A DNA stretch of 64,000 bases, from positions 62,354,420 to 62,418,419 of the forward strand of contig CM068584.1 in NCBI GenBank assembly GCA_035048485.1. Reading direction: 5' to 3'. Origin of the DNA: Pteria penguin. Taxonomy: Eukaryota > Mollusca > Bivalvia > Pterioida > Pteriidae. Below, piece by piece: positions 51,314 to 61,823 of the stretch. A program made the position numbers and the translations under genes. Positions within the stretch are counted from its first letter, which is position 1, and each line of letters begins with the position of its first letter. The notes beneath the pieces are model-generated. The model was not told the DNA's origin. It worked only from the letters and a program-made list of their open reading frames with translations, and did no database searches.

Positions 51314-51357
51314 GCATCACTGAAGAGACATAACCTGTCGAAATGCGCATATGGTGC
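51314..51357 (+). ncRNA. Type I hammerhead ribozyme motif
   Basis: Elements in order: stem I GCATCA; core CTGAAGA; stem II GACA-TAACC-TGTC; core GAAA; a minimal stem III formed by ATG/CAT around CG; the NUH triplet ATA; stem I complement TGGTGC. All conserved hammerhead core bases (CUGANGA, GAAA, A-U next to the cut) are present and stem I has six pairs. Cleavage is predicted between 51351 and 51352. ATGCGCAT is self-complementary, so a dimeric hammerhead is likely to be more stable. Published work describes such motifs in Penelope-like elements. Activity here is inferred, not shown. Confidence 0.75.
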
Positions 51358-51662
51358 ACAAAATTAAAATGTATATATGTTCTATATTTATTATAACCAC
51401 TAGACCGGTGTCACTGCTGGTGGACTGATAGTCTCCGAGGTCAACATAAGTCTAGTTTTCAGTACTTTTGTACTGACGTGAAATATATACTTCAAATTGT
51501 CGGTCATCAAATTAAGTAAATCACTCTAAAACTAAGGTGTATCTCCGTCATGCATAGTTCTGTCCTTAGATAGATTCTTTAGTTCACTTTTCAGTCATTT
51601 TAGCTTTAACGCTGCTTTTAATATTTTTATATATTTTGAGAATTCCAATCATTCGGTCACGA

Positions 51663-51706
51663 GCATCACTGAAGAGACATAACTTGTTGAAATGTGCATA
51701 TGGTGC
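51663..51706 (+). ncRNA. Type I hammerhead ribozyme motif, variant copy
   Basis: Same layout as the copy 349 bp upstream. Stem II is GACA-TAACT-TGTT, so its core-closing pair is G-U instead of G-C. Stem III is ATG/CAT around TG. The core CTGAAGA and GAAA and stem I GCATCA/TGGTGC are unchanged. Predicted cut between 51700 and 51701. Activity is likely to be lower than in the copy with full stem II. Confidence 0.68.
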
Positions 51707-52070
51707 ACAAAATTAAAATGTATATATGTTCTATATTTATTGCATACGATTCCATGACATCACTACTGCAGTACATGTTTACAAGCTCATCGTGTGTACT
51801 GTAGATCATCTAGATAAAGAATGTAAGCGTGTGTTGCAAAATAAATGTATTTTATGTTAAACATCTGTAAGAAGTAAAATTGGACTGATAAAAAGTAATA
51901 TATCAATATATTTCATGCATACATTTGTACTGCATAAAGTTAGTCAACTCGCTAGTTGGATCCTTACGTACGTACACACTTACACCGGTTGATGAAACAC
52001 ACTTTTCGTTGAACTAAGAATGTACGTAAGTAGACTTAAGATTTATTTTACACATGTTGATGAAACGGGC

Positions 52071-54050
52071 TCCAGGCTGACACACATGCTGTCCTAGTCA
52101 CACATACATTAACTCATTCAGTACGTGTTCATGCAGTGTATTGCTACGATTTCAGTAATAAAGACATGCAATATGTTGAATATTTAGAATAGTTGTAATT
52201 TTTGTTGGCTTGACCGTAACAACATGTATTTACTACATAGCTGATGTTGAACTTAAAAAGTTATATATTATCAATTAAGAATAAGAGAAAATGGGGGGGG
52301 GGGGGATATTTGGTTGGTAAGGTTTAATTACTCCGTTCATGTGCTGATATTTCATCCTTCGACATGTAGATATATAATGTGTTCATGAACGTTTTTTAGT
52401 ATTTGTTGATATAAAAAATATCGATGTATGTAATGATGTGACGTTTAGGCACCTCTTCTTGTGGCAAATAATATAAAGGGTAACAAGGGGTACCCCTTCC
52501 TTTTTCAGACAGTAACCCTAAAAGGAAAAATTTGCCAATCATTGTCAACGTGCTGGTAGAAGTTGAATGGATAATTTATTCATTTATAAGTATCATTGAA
52601 TATGTATGAAAAAGTAACATTAAAAGCAGAAAATAAATTGATATTTGAATTAAAAATAAGCGTCTACTAAGAAATTCCCTATAAATCTGTTCTTTTTATC
52701 CGCAGAGACCAAACATGCCCGATAGCCTGTGTAACTATTATTATATTATTATTATAAGTAGTGATTGAAGGTTTAATTATCATACTTCGCAATCCCATTG
52801 TGAACACTAATATATTGGGGCCTTTTTGGCTGAGAAGTTTAAAGTAAAGGGATGTGATGGAAATAATTAACATAGCCTCCCTCTCACTTAAGGCACAGGT
52901 CGTCGACGCAATGATATAATATATATATGCGTGTGTATGTGTGTGTATTGTTTTAGTCAGTAATTGTAGATATGTCTTAGCATCAGTGAAGCCGTTTTCA
53001 GAAAGAAAAATTGCACTTTTTTTCTGGGTATCCTCTATTAATTAACAATTCAATTTCTCTTATATTTTGTTTATTAGGGCCCCGCTTCATCAGCAGGTGC
53101 CTTATAGTAATCACTGTGGCTGGCCGTCTGTCAACAAAAATTTAACATTGGTCATATTTAATACACTGTCACAGGTAGAACTTTCATATTTTCATGTGTG
53201 TTTCTTATGAAAAGACCTTTCCATTGGTACTAAAATTTTTAATCTTGTTTTAATCTTAATTTGACAAAAATAGAAAAAAAACCCCAGGTATTTCATGGTT
53301 TATATTCAATGAAAGAACATGTTTTATAATGAAAATGTGAAGTTAAACAATTTTTTTAAAAATCATATACTAATGCAATACAACTGTATAATGCACATTT
53401 CAGTCTAATATTTTGCGTACCCTCCTCTTGCCTTATCACAGCTTGCTTTTAATAAGTGTTCTGCATCACCTGGCATAATAACCAAGAATATTGACTTATT
53501 ATTTGTTGTTTTTATAGAAAATTCCTGGTGTGTGTACTTAGTTATGGAGCGTAGTGTATGTGTAGTTTTCTCTCTTCCTTCAGAAGCAACATTAAGACAG
53601 AATATCAGTGATAGAATATGAAGAACAGGACATTAAAGAATACAATTCTCAACATACACAAGTTTCAAATTCCTAATGGAACACATATTTGGGAAATTTC
53701 AGGTATATGTAGTTTGATTACTAGGACAGAACGTTATTTCCAGTTAACTAGGTTCGGAAGTGGTCAAAACACATACAATTATGAAAGTTTTATGTGCCAT
53801 TTACTGTGAATGTTGCATGTGTATGTTTAAACATTTAATATTAAAGCAATTGTATATTTCTCTTTTTTGGCTTTTGTGGGTTTGTTTTATTTTTTCTGTT
53901 CTTTTTTTTCTCTATAAATGTGATGAGCATGTACATTAGATAAATGAAATTTTAAGATACAAATGTAAAGATGATGGATAAATCTAAACCATTAGTCCGA
54001 AAATCATGATTCCACAGTGAAAATGAAAACCAAATCGAAAACTACGAAAA
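52071..54050. other. Gene-free intron
   Basis: No exon recognised. A G-run lies at 52291-52303 and a dispersed-repeat fragment at 53080-53150 ('gcttcatcagcaggtgcctt'). AT-rich open frames here have no domain features. Confidence 0.45.
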
Positions 54051-54059
54051 ATATCTACT

Positions 54060-54560
54060 TGAATAGCATATGTGAACCCCCTTGAAGGAGAGAAATCATG
54101 TGCCCGGGGACAGTGAGCATCTCCTGCTTGCTAATAGCACCAGTCACGTATAAGCAGTAGAAAGAGTCAAATCGTGTAAATTCAATATATAATTATATAT
54201 GGAGAAATCAAATTATGTAACCTTATAAAACAGAAGGTTTTAAATTTGTGTAAAATGACGGGAATCGGTCTAAATCCAGAATACCATTTAAAAGTCTGGA
54301 TTACAAGATATCATATTGTGTATTAAGAGTATAGGAACGAACATAGACCTTCCGCAGTCAAAAGACAACATAATATCTAAATACATGTACGAAGTAGAAT
54401 TACTACTTTCGGTGGTTTCTTTGACCTCCAGCTCACTGGATAGATGATGCTAAGTACCTAGAGGTTCCGGTGATAAACCAATTTTTGTAAGGTTCTCATG
54501 CATCCTAGGAATCCAGTAAATGCACGGCAAATCCAGGTCAGGGTCGTATGTGAGAATACC
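54060..54560 (-). repeat. PLE 3' segment (copy also at 34190-34920)
   Basis: Same order of blocks as the 34-kb copy: 'gtgcccggggacagtgagca', 'agtagaaagagtcaaatcg', 'gggaatcggtctaaatccag', 'cctaggaatccagtaaat'. It lies at the same position relative to the next PLE piece and the next ANK exon as in the 34-36 kb region. Confidence 0.6.
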
Positions 54561-54811
54561 GAATGACCAGATAATAGATTGTGATTATCAAGGGTGTAAG
54601 GCACATATAAATTTGTGAGCGTATACGTTGGATTTTTGGTGCTAAATGTTACCCAGTTTCCTGTATCAGACCCTTGAATTAAGATGTCTTGCAAAGGAAG
54701 GTAAAATTGTTAGTCGCTTTGTTAGCAGGAACCTAAAGGTTGAATGACAAATAGTAAGAGGGCACCGGAATATATATATAAATATAGAACATATATACCT
54801 TATAATTTAGT

Positions 54812-54855
54812 GCACCATATGCGCATTTCGACAACTTATGTCTCTTCAGTGATGC
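54812..54855 (-). ncRNA. Type I hammerhead ribozyme motif
   Basis: On minus: GCATCA, CTGAAGA, GACA-TAAGT-TGTC, GAAA, TGCGCAT, A, TGGTGC. Stem II is fully paired and its loop differs from the plus-strand copies, so conservation falls on the paired and core bases. Predicted cut 3' of the A at 54818. Confidence 0.74.
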
Positions 54856-55164
54856 TCGTGTTCAAATGATTGGAATTCTCAAAATATATTAATCTTTGAA
54901 GAGCAGTGTTGAATCAAAAGGACCAAAAAAGTGAACCAAAGAATCTATCTAAGGACAGAGCTATGCATGAGGGAGATACTCCTTAGTTTTAGAGTGATTT
55001 ATTTACTTTGATGGCTGAAAATCTGTAGTATATATTGCATGTCAGTACAAAAGCACTGAAAACTAGACGTATGATGCCCTCGGGGACTATCAGTCCACCA
55101 GCAGTGACACCGGCCTAGTGGTTATAATAAATAAATATAGAACATATATACCTTATAATTTAGT

Positions 55165-55208
55165 GCACCATATGCGCATTTCGACAACTTATGTCTCTTC
55201 AGTGATGC
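55165..55208 (-). ncRNA. Type I hammerhead ribozyme motif
   Basis: Identical to the copy 353 bp away (stem II GACA-TAAGT-TGTC, stem III ATGCGCAT, stem I GCATCA/TGGTGC). In a transcript reading both units, cutting at both sites would release a 353-nt monomer with 5'-OH and 2',3'-cyclic phosphate ends suited to circularisation. Confidence 0.74.
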
Positions 55209-55639
55209 TCGTGTTCAAATGACTGGAATTCTCAAAATATATTAATCTTTGAAGAGCAGTGTTGAATCAAAAGGACCAAAAAAGTGAACCAAAGAATCTA
55301 TCTAAGGACAGAGCTATGCATGAGGGAGATACTCCTTAGTATCATGGATATCAGGTTCATTTTTGTATGCCATGATTTCGTCGTCTTCTTGCTGCTTGGT
55401 CAAATATCTGGAGTTTATCTACTGACTGGCACCCAGGATTAGTCAGATTTCCTATACCGTCCATGTGGTCGTTGCCAGCATATGAGTCAGCAGTACCCAA
55501 CTATTTCATCCGGTAATCTTCAGCGGAAAGGGAGTAGTAAGGTTCAAATTGTTGGTGGAATGATATATTTTGTTCTAATAGTCTGACTCTCGGCGACAAT
55601 AATGAGTGATCTGTCGGTAAAGAAGTTGATTTCCGCTAT

Positions 55640-56530
55640 TATTAATTTTAAATATATGCCCTGAAATCCTATTGGCAAATAGTTTGTATTCTTATTGGCA
55701 CTAAATGCGCATCACTTATAGCAAATTTATTTCTATATTGTTATGAAAAAATCTCTATGCACTCTATTCAGAAATGTGTGTGTTTTGATATGATTGATAC
55801 ATGTAAATTCAATTATACATCTATATATCTTGATTACGTCTTAGTTATCGATAACCTTGAGTTTGAAAGATATATACCTGAAATATACCCGCTCGATCTT
55901 CAATTCAACACAGTGATTTTTGATACAGACACCTTTCTTAGACTTGGAAATTTCGATAATTAACAATAAAATTATTTTCATATTTACGATAAACGTGACG
56001 ACTTTAGAATTCCCATTGTAAATACCAAACATTTAAAAATTACTTTGAACTTCCAACTCAGGGTTTCAGATATCATAAACTTCGCAAAACATTTGTCAAA
56101 TTCGTTAGATCGTATTCAGAATTTTTATCTAAATTCGGCAATACCGCAACAATAGGTATCCCTTCGAAATTTAGACGGTGACCTTATATACAATCTTAGG
56201 AGGGTCAAAGTGTCCGACAAGAGTATTTGCCCGGGTCCTAAAATAATTTAGCGGCCTCGTGATAAACAATTTGAAATGGAGATCATCTGAAAGAATATAC
56301 GTCCCTCTACAGCCTCTTACACACTTCCACTTGAGCATGCGCGCTGACTAACAGGGCAGTGGAGACAGGTTTTGTTGAAACCTCATTCAGGAGAGACATG
56401 TTCTTGAATCTCATCCTCTCTGTCTTTTAGTCGGGACTCCCACAGATCAAGGGTCTGATCTTGTTTTCAGACCAGCAGAGCACTGTTTTCTCATTTTGAC
56501 GTCGCTAGATACATTTTATTAAATTCATTT
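55640..56530 (+). pseudogene. PLE RT C-terminal and 3' remnant (second copy)
   Basis: The best frame (55757-55963) reads 'YLDYVLVIDN', a degraded YIDD box with the second aspartate replaced by tyrosine, then 'FERYIPEIYPLDLQFN' and 'DTDTFLRLGNFDN'. The frame then ends and the rest is non-coding. Losing the catalytic aspartate alone would inactivate the polymerase. Confidence 0.62.
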
Positions 56531-56738
56531 TATTTTATATATAGTTTAACACTTTTCCATTTTTAGGAAGGGTGGGTGGAGGAGGGGGTTATTTTTAAAG
56601 TAGTCTGACCGAGACCTACGACGGTAATATAGATATGAATTTGTTTGGTCTGTTTTATCGTCAATATTTCCAATGGTGATTCGGAACATTAAAAACAACC
56701 TGAATTTGTATTTCGTATGACATACTGATTCCACTTAC

Positions 56739-56837
56739 CCTGCCAATGGCATTGACATCGGCCTTTTCCTCAATAAGTATCTGCACTATATCCGTGTTTC
56801 CATTGAATGCTGCCATGTGGAGTGGAGTATTCCGATT
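56739..56837 (-). CDS. ANK exon 1 (most 5' found)
   Basis: Encodes NRNTPLHMAAFNGNTDIVQI then LIEEKADVNAIGR. The acceptor is 'CTTGTAG' (AG at 56838-56839) and the donor GTAAGTGG begins at 56738. It is nearly the same repeat as exon 5; differences fall mainly in the first helix (MAAF versus TAAY). No ANK exon was found from 56.84 to 64 kb, although exon-less unit intron is present there, so upstream exons probably lie outside the window. Confidence 0.88.
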
Positions 56838-57312
56838 CTACAAGGAGAGAGGTGTGAAAGAAAAAAGAGGAGTTACTGGCTCAGTTATGTGGCAGAAAGA
56901 GAAAGAATACCACGTCATTTTCATTATAGAATTTATGCAAATTTCACCAACTAATGCCACGGAAAGGAGTTGAATAGTCGATTTAACAAACACTCGTTTA
57001 CGCAAAAGTATGATTTCATGCATACTTAGTGTCATTTTAGCAACTGTTTTTAAGAGGGAATGTCAGTAACCATTGAGCTTTGTCAATACAAAGAATGGAA
57101 AGTGCAAAAAAATACTTCTTTAAAATTCGGTTACATGGTAGCATACATGAGCGTCATTCTAAATACGAATTATTTCGATCCTTTGTTCAGCATTTCAATG
57201 GCAACGGCAATATAACCTGTCTTAAATAGGGAAATTTTATAATTGTGACCCCGCCTAAATTTTTTATGCCATTGAAAATTTTTAATTTTTTTGTATGTTA
57301 AAGAAATACATA

Positions 57313-57930
57313 CAGATGGGTGCAGTCCTAACATAACATTCACGTTAACGCGAAAAGCGGTCATGAGGACTGCTTGAGCACACGTGCTAGGACTGCTCGA
57401 CCGGACGCGCGTGCGCTCCTTGCGTTAACGCGGGAGGAAATTTGTGTTAACGCGATTTATTCCCGCGTGCGCTCAGTCCGGTTGCGCGTTCACATGATTA
57501 TATTTGTAATTCTCTTTACAGTGGTACGGATGGAGGAAATAAAAGGAATCTAATTAAATTACCGCAAATGTCGCCATATATACGTGCATTAAATGTGATG
57601 TTGAAATGACACCCCGCATTATAATATTTCATATGTAATATAATAATGGTAATCACCGCGTAGACATGCACTCAGGTATTTATGAAAAACTTCGTCAGTT
57701 TATACTATAAAGACTCTAGGAAAATTACATTCTAATTTTATCTTATTTGTTTATTTTTAATTAATAAAATTATTTATTTATTTGTTATTTGTTTATTTAT
57801 TTATAATTTACTTATGTTTTTTTCTTATTTATGTATTTACAATTCTTTTTTTTTTTTTTTGTAATTTAGCTATTTTTCATAATATATGAATACCATGCTT
57901 ATCATCGTTATTATTCTTTTCATTAATTTA

Positions 57931-57987
<57 letters not shown>

Positions 57988-58377
57988 CTAAAATAAAAAT
58001 AAATTTCATTATATTCAGTGTTCGGAATTTGTAGTCAATATTTTTTAAATTCACCCTTTTACTCGTAAGCGTTTTATTTAATTCTAAATATTTATCTACA
58101 TGCACACAGTAATATATTTTTATATTTAAATATACAATGTATATATCGATTCTCCTTTAAATCCTTCTCTATATAAGTTGTAAGCAAGCGAACGTGGCTG
58201 TCAGGCACGTTCACGCGGCAGCCAAGCGCGTGAACGCGGCAGTCCAGCGCGTTAACGCGGTCTCAAAATTTAGTTCACGAGGGAATCTGCGTTAACGCAG
58301 TCCTGAGCGCACGAGGAAAGCAAACTTCACATTAACGCGACGTTAACATAATGTTATGTTAGGAATGCACCTCACTG
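57313..58377. mobile_element. 1-kb TIR element with CGCGTTAACGCG arms, copy 2
   Basis: Same termini (CAGATGGGTGCAGTCCTAAC on the left; the right end is its inverse with 'gaatgcac' instead of 'gactgcac'), flanked by TA at 57311-57312 and 58378-58379. Arms carry the same palindrome variants and the centre has (ATT)n at 57930-57985. It is about 67 bp longer than copy 1, with several diverged patches, so the copies are not recent twins. No coding capacity. Confidence 0.87.
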
Positions 58378-59085
58378 TATCTTTTGATGATAATTCAGTA
58401 CTACTGATGTCTTCTTAGTTATATATATCTACACTTTTATACAAAATTGCAATAATATTTAGAGATTTTAATTGCAAAAACGCATGAAGCCAATTTTATT
58501 ATTTAATATTCAATAAATCTTCAAATATGTCATATAATTGAACGCGCGTGTTTTAGAATTATCTCCCTTGTTCGAACTCTTCAAAGGAGGAGATTGAAAC
58601 AGACGAGCTTTAGAAGAAGACAACCAATCAGAGGAATAGATTTTCTGCAGAATGCAGCCACATAAACATTAGGATGTGAATGTAGTTGAGAATGGAACAT
58701 TCTGTAACTTACTAAAATGACTTTATATGATGGATAATACTTCTTATTGCATCAGAATGCTAGCAATACTACAGTAATGTAACATTGCTATTTGTACCAG
58801 ACCAGGCAAAGTCAACAGAGGCAGTGCAGTTTTTGAGTAAATTGCTTTTGAATTATTCTATTCTATTTACTTGCTTCAAATACTTTATCTCATTCTAAGT
58901 GGCATTATGATTTTCCTTCCAACCTTTCGTCTGTCTTTATTTATTCTATTGAATATTGTTTACAATACTGCCTGGACCTTTTGTTTCTTATCTAAAATGC
59001 AGTTATTCACAGTGTAATGTACAATTAAATGGGATAAAAGTAAATGTAAATAAAGAAAAAGGTTCTTTGTAACTTTCATGTATCC

Positions 59086-59086
<1 letters not shown>
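58378..59086. other. No gene recognised
   Basis: AT-rich sequence between the TIR element and the CA microsatellite, with no conserved open frame or repeat boundary that I could identify. Confidence 0.4.

Positions 59087-59152
<66 letters not shown>
59087..59152. repeat. (CA)n microsatellite
   Basis: About 33 uninterrupted CA units, just upstream of the hAT-like fragment. Confidence 0.97.
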
Positions 59153-59154
<2 letters not shown>

Positions 59155-59186
59155 GTAAGACACTATTTAGACTCATCTCAATGAAT

Positions 59187-59560
59187 TAGGGCTGTCACGG
59201 TTAACCGAAAATTCGGTCAATCGCTTTTCAGACGAGATCGAATCGGTTCAGATCGAAAATAACGGATTTTTCTTTACAATTCATTTTTTCTGGTAATGCG
59301 TTTTAAGCAAGGAACACGCCTTTTTTTTGGCTTTTAAGTTGTTGGATTGAGTTGGGCATCAGCTAATGGAATTGATAACGCGCAGCTGTTAGTTGAAATA
59401 CGGCGTCAAAAAAGCTGCAAGATTGGGAAGATTTTAATTTTCGTGCTAGTACCGACAAAGCGATTGTGCACAAATCGACGGCAGTTTGCAATACGGAATT
59501 CAATTATGCGGACATCGTCGATGAACAGTCAATTAAAAGGAAGCATGGCATAATGAAGTT
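59187..59560 (+). mobile_element. hAT-like transposon 5' fragment with BED-type region
   Basis: Starts 'tagggctgtcacggttaa', like hAT 5' termini. At 59412-59530 a plus-strand frame reads 'KKLQDWEDFN' then 'FRASTDKAIVHKSTAVC', resembling the BED zinc-finger region at the N-terminus of hAT transposases (F-x-F plus a cysteine knuckle). The second cysteine and later parts are lost and the rest of the transposase is absent. The assignment is from pattern memory. Confidence 0.5.
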
Positions 59561-59799
59561 ATAATTATTCTAGTCAGAGAATTTTAAACTTGTATAGAGA
59601 GTGAGAGTGATTTGTTGAAGACCAGAGAAATTTTCTTTGAGAAAGGTGATACATTTACCATCTGTCCAAAACACAGGTATCAAAGTACACATGTAACTAC
59701 AATGTGTGTCACTATATTAAATATATACATATAAGCTCAGAAAGATGTAAAAAAAACTGCATTCAATGACTATGAAAAATGTAACAGTGACAAAAATAA

Positions 59800-60440
59800 A
59801 ACAGAATCATCAATTGTGACAGGTTCAGGTTTGAATGGCAACATATATACAGAGGAATCTTCAAACTTGGATGACTGTAGTAAAGTTTGTACTTGCCCAG
59901 AGGATGGATGCGTTGCTACATTTCTTAAGTATGGCCATTTGTGTAATCATATGATACAGGAAACCACACTTTCTCAGTCAAGAGGATGGATCTCAAAGAC
60001 TGTACATGATTTGTTTGCACGCTAATCTTATTGTAAACAGAATGACCAGTACGCATTTACAGGATTCAAACAGTGTGACTGCATGTGTGTGCAATTTAGA
60101 AAAAAAATGGGCTCTTAAGAAAAAAAAAAAAGAGAAGTAAAAAGGTTTATCGAAATGTAGAAACCATTAAAGACAAAGAATTTTAATCAAGGGGAAATTA
60201 CAGGATTCATGTGCGAACCCGAAGAAGTTGCTCGGAATATGAGAAGTGTAAAAATGACAAGATAAATGATTTTTCATTTTCAAGATGTTTTATCTGCTTC
60301 GCAAACTGCAAGTTTCTTCAGTAGACTTTGTTTAACGAAATGACATTGTCAAATTCTGAAGAAAAGGACATGACAACGGAAGGATGGAGAAATGCATTTG
60401 ATAAGATTTCTGATGTAGTTCTTACTTTAGTGACTTAAAA
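59800..60440 (+). pseudogene. Broken zinc-finger-like gene copy
   Basis: One frame at 59816-60025 has 'VCTCPEDGCVATFLKYGHLC' then NHM, a C2H2-type half finger (C-x4-C-x12-H) without a clear last histidine. Downstream frames give 'WALKKKKKR', 'GEITGFMCEPEEVARNMRS' and 'FQDVLSASQTASFFSRLCLT'. I recall this series (CPE-GC finger, WALK, TG-K-DPE-VA--MR, LT--QI-SFFSRL) from a repetitive hypothetical protein family in invertebrates. Stops after 60025 and near 60260 and frame changes show it is dead. There are no introns, so it may be a processed or transposed copy. Confidence 0.55.
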
Positions 60441-60489
60441 CTGATGAACTTATATTGTTATATTCAGTATTCAATGTCTTTGAAACAAT

Positions 60490-60860
60490 AAAACAGAAAA
60501 CTATAACCTATGTTTGACCTTGACCTTGACCATGATCATTTAGGTTTCTTACATTTACCATTATTTATCGGTATACCAAAAACAAAAGGTGAAACTTGCA
60601 AATTGAAGGAGTTATTGTGTTACAGCCAAAAAAGGTCTCTATAACACAAAACTATAGACTACGTTTGACCTTGACCTATGAACTTAACCTTGAAAAGTAT
60701 AGGCTTCTTACATATTCCGTCATCTATTTGTATACCCAAAACATTGTAACTTGAAAATTGAAGGAGTTACTGCGTTACAGGCTTAAAAGGCTCTATATCA
60801 TAACACAAAGCCTATGTTTGACCTTGACTTATGACCTTGACCTTTGAAAAAGTTTAGACG
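60490..60860 (+). repeat. Three-copy tandem repeat containing TGACCTTGA
   Basis: Units of about 150 bp start with 'tttgaccttgacc' near 60513, 60664 and 60817, followed by 'cttacat' and 'gaaggagtta'-type blocks. TGACCTTGA is the complement of TCAAGGTCA, the extended half-site bound by ERR/SF-1 class nuclear receptors. Whether this matters here is unknown; the motif is also frequent in mollusc repeats by recollection. Confidence 0.65.
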
Positions 60861-61823
60861 TTTTCCCTTTTCTATCATATATCTATATACCATAAAGAAA
60901 AGTTGTGACTTATAAATTAAAAGTGAAGATTCCTGAATGCTCTCAGTTCACTATGCTAACGCTTTCGGAGATGGTTGCTAAGGTAAAATTTTAGTCGCTA
61001 TGGTGATTGTTTTTATTTTGTTTTATTTATTTATTATTTGTTTTTGAAAATTACATAATTCTTTGACACAATTACATTAAAAGCAAAATAATTCTTTAAA
61101 CTTGATTATTTATTACGGAAAATATGTTATCTTTCGTAAAAAAAAAGTGCTTACATGTGCATAATTGCATGAAAAAATAGCATAAAATTTAAAACTTTAT
61201 AAAAAGAAAGGTAATCTCTGACTACCATTTATTTTTATAATTTCAAAGTTTATGGAAATGTCTTTTATACGATATGATGCACCATATCTATGACTTGCTT
61301 TTTTGATTTTTTTTTTTTCATTTAAAAAAACTGTGGCTTTCCGAGATATTCTAAACGTTGAATTCTTGTCATATTCTGGTTGCCATAGTAAACATATACA
61401 ATTTTAAGAATTAAAAGGACATGAAAAAAGTTTCTTTTTAAGGTCTTTTCATAGTATGGAGAGTGAAAAGCAAATTTGCACCATGAATTTTCACTCAATT
61501 TGCACTTCAGTTCTTTTTAAAATAGCTGGTTTTAGAAAGTTTGATGGATAATTAAACATATATATATGACTTTTGTTGCCATGGAAACCAAATTAACTGA
61601 ATAAAAGTTATATTAATAAAGATTCGAAGTCCTCCAAAGGGAAGTCCGGTACATAAAAAAGTAAAGGAACACAAACACTCTGTATTGCAAGAGTGTTTGT
61701 GTTCCTTTATTTCTTTTTTTATTTAAAAGTATTATTATTGTTTCAAATGTGTTTCATATACTTGTCCAAACAATTTAGATGTGCTTTGTTTGAAATAAAA
61801 AATGACTTTCCATTTAAATCTCA
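60861..61823. repeat. Recent duplication, copy 1 (partner 63024-64000)
   Basis: Matches the window's last 977 bases with only scattered single-base and homopolymer differences. Contains no coding region. It runs from 'ctatcatatatctatatacc' to 'ccatttaaatctca'. The intervening 61824-63023 is ANK-unit intron. Confidence 0.9.
61662..61709. repeat. Perfect 20-bp hairpin
   Basis: TAAAGGAACACAAACACTCT at 61662-61681, loop 'gtattgca', then its exact complement at 61690-61709. The second duplicate has the same hairpin at 63839-63886 with one mismatch. It might be the end of an inserted element or a structured transcript. Confidence 0.85.

Larger units (their letters stand above)
51225..51750 (+). 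repeat. Tandem pair of hammerhead-bearing units (plus)
   Basis: The unit 'ggttcacttttcggtcattt' through 'gagcatcactgaagagacat' to 'tgtatatatgttctatattt' occurs twice, about 349 bp apart. The intervening part has 'ctggtggactgatagtctcc', which is also present, inverted, between the copies at 54.8-55.3 kb. The arrangement resembles the repeated terminal units of Penelope-like elements or retrozymes. Confidence 0.75.
50750..52070. mobile_element. Candidate 1.3-kb element with GCCCGTTTCATCAA ends
   Basis: GCCCGTTTCATCAA at 50750-50763 is inverted at 52057-52070. Related 'ttcatcaa' plus 'ggcgtaa'-like motifs repeat just inside each end (near 50828 on the left and, inverted, near 51990 on the right). 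The hammerhead-bearing units at 51230-51750 lie within it. It could be one element or two chance-oriented copies of a smaller repeat; target duplication is not clear. Confidence 0.5.
54770..55345 (-). repeat. Tandem pair of hammerhead-bearing units (minus)
   Basis: 'aatatagaacatatatacct' through 'tgagggagatactccttag' occurs twice, about 353 bp apart and almost identical, so the duplication is recent. The 34-36 kb duplicate region lacks this pair, so it inserted after that segmental duplication or was lost there. Confidence 0.78.

Noticed and set aside
51088..51333. 81-residue plus-strand frame ending in the hammerhead region
   Set aside because: Its end overlaps the ribozyme core and the second unit lacks a corresponding frame, so RNA structure rather than protein explains the conservation.
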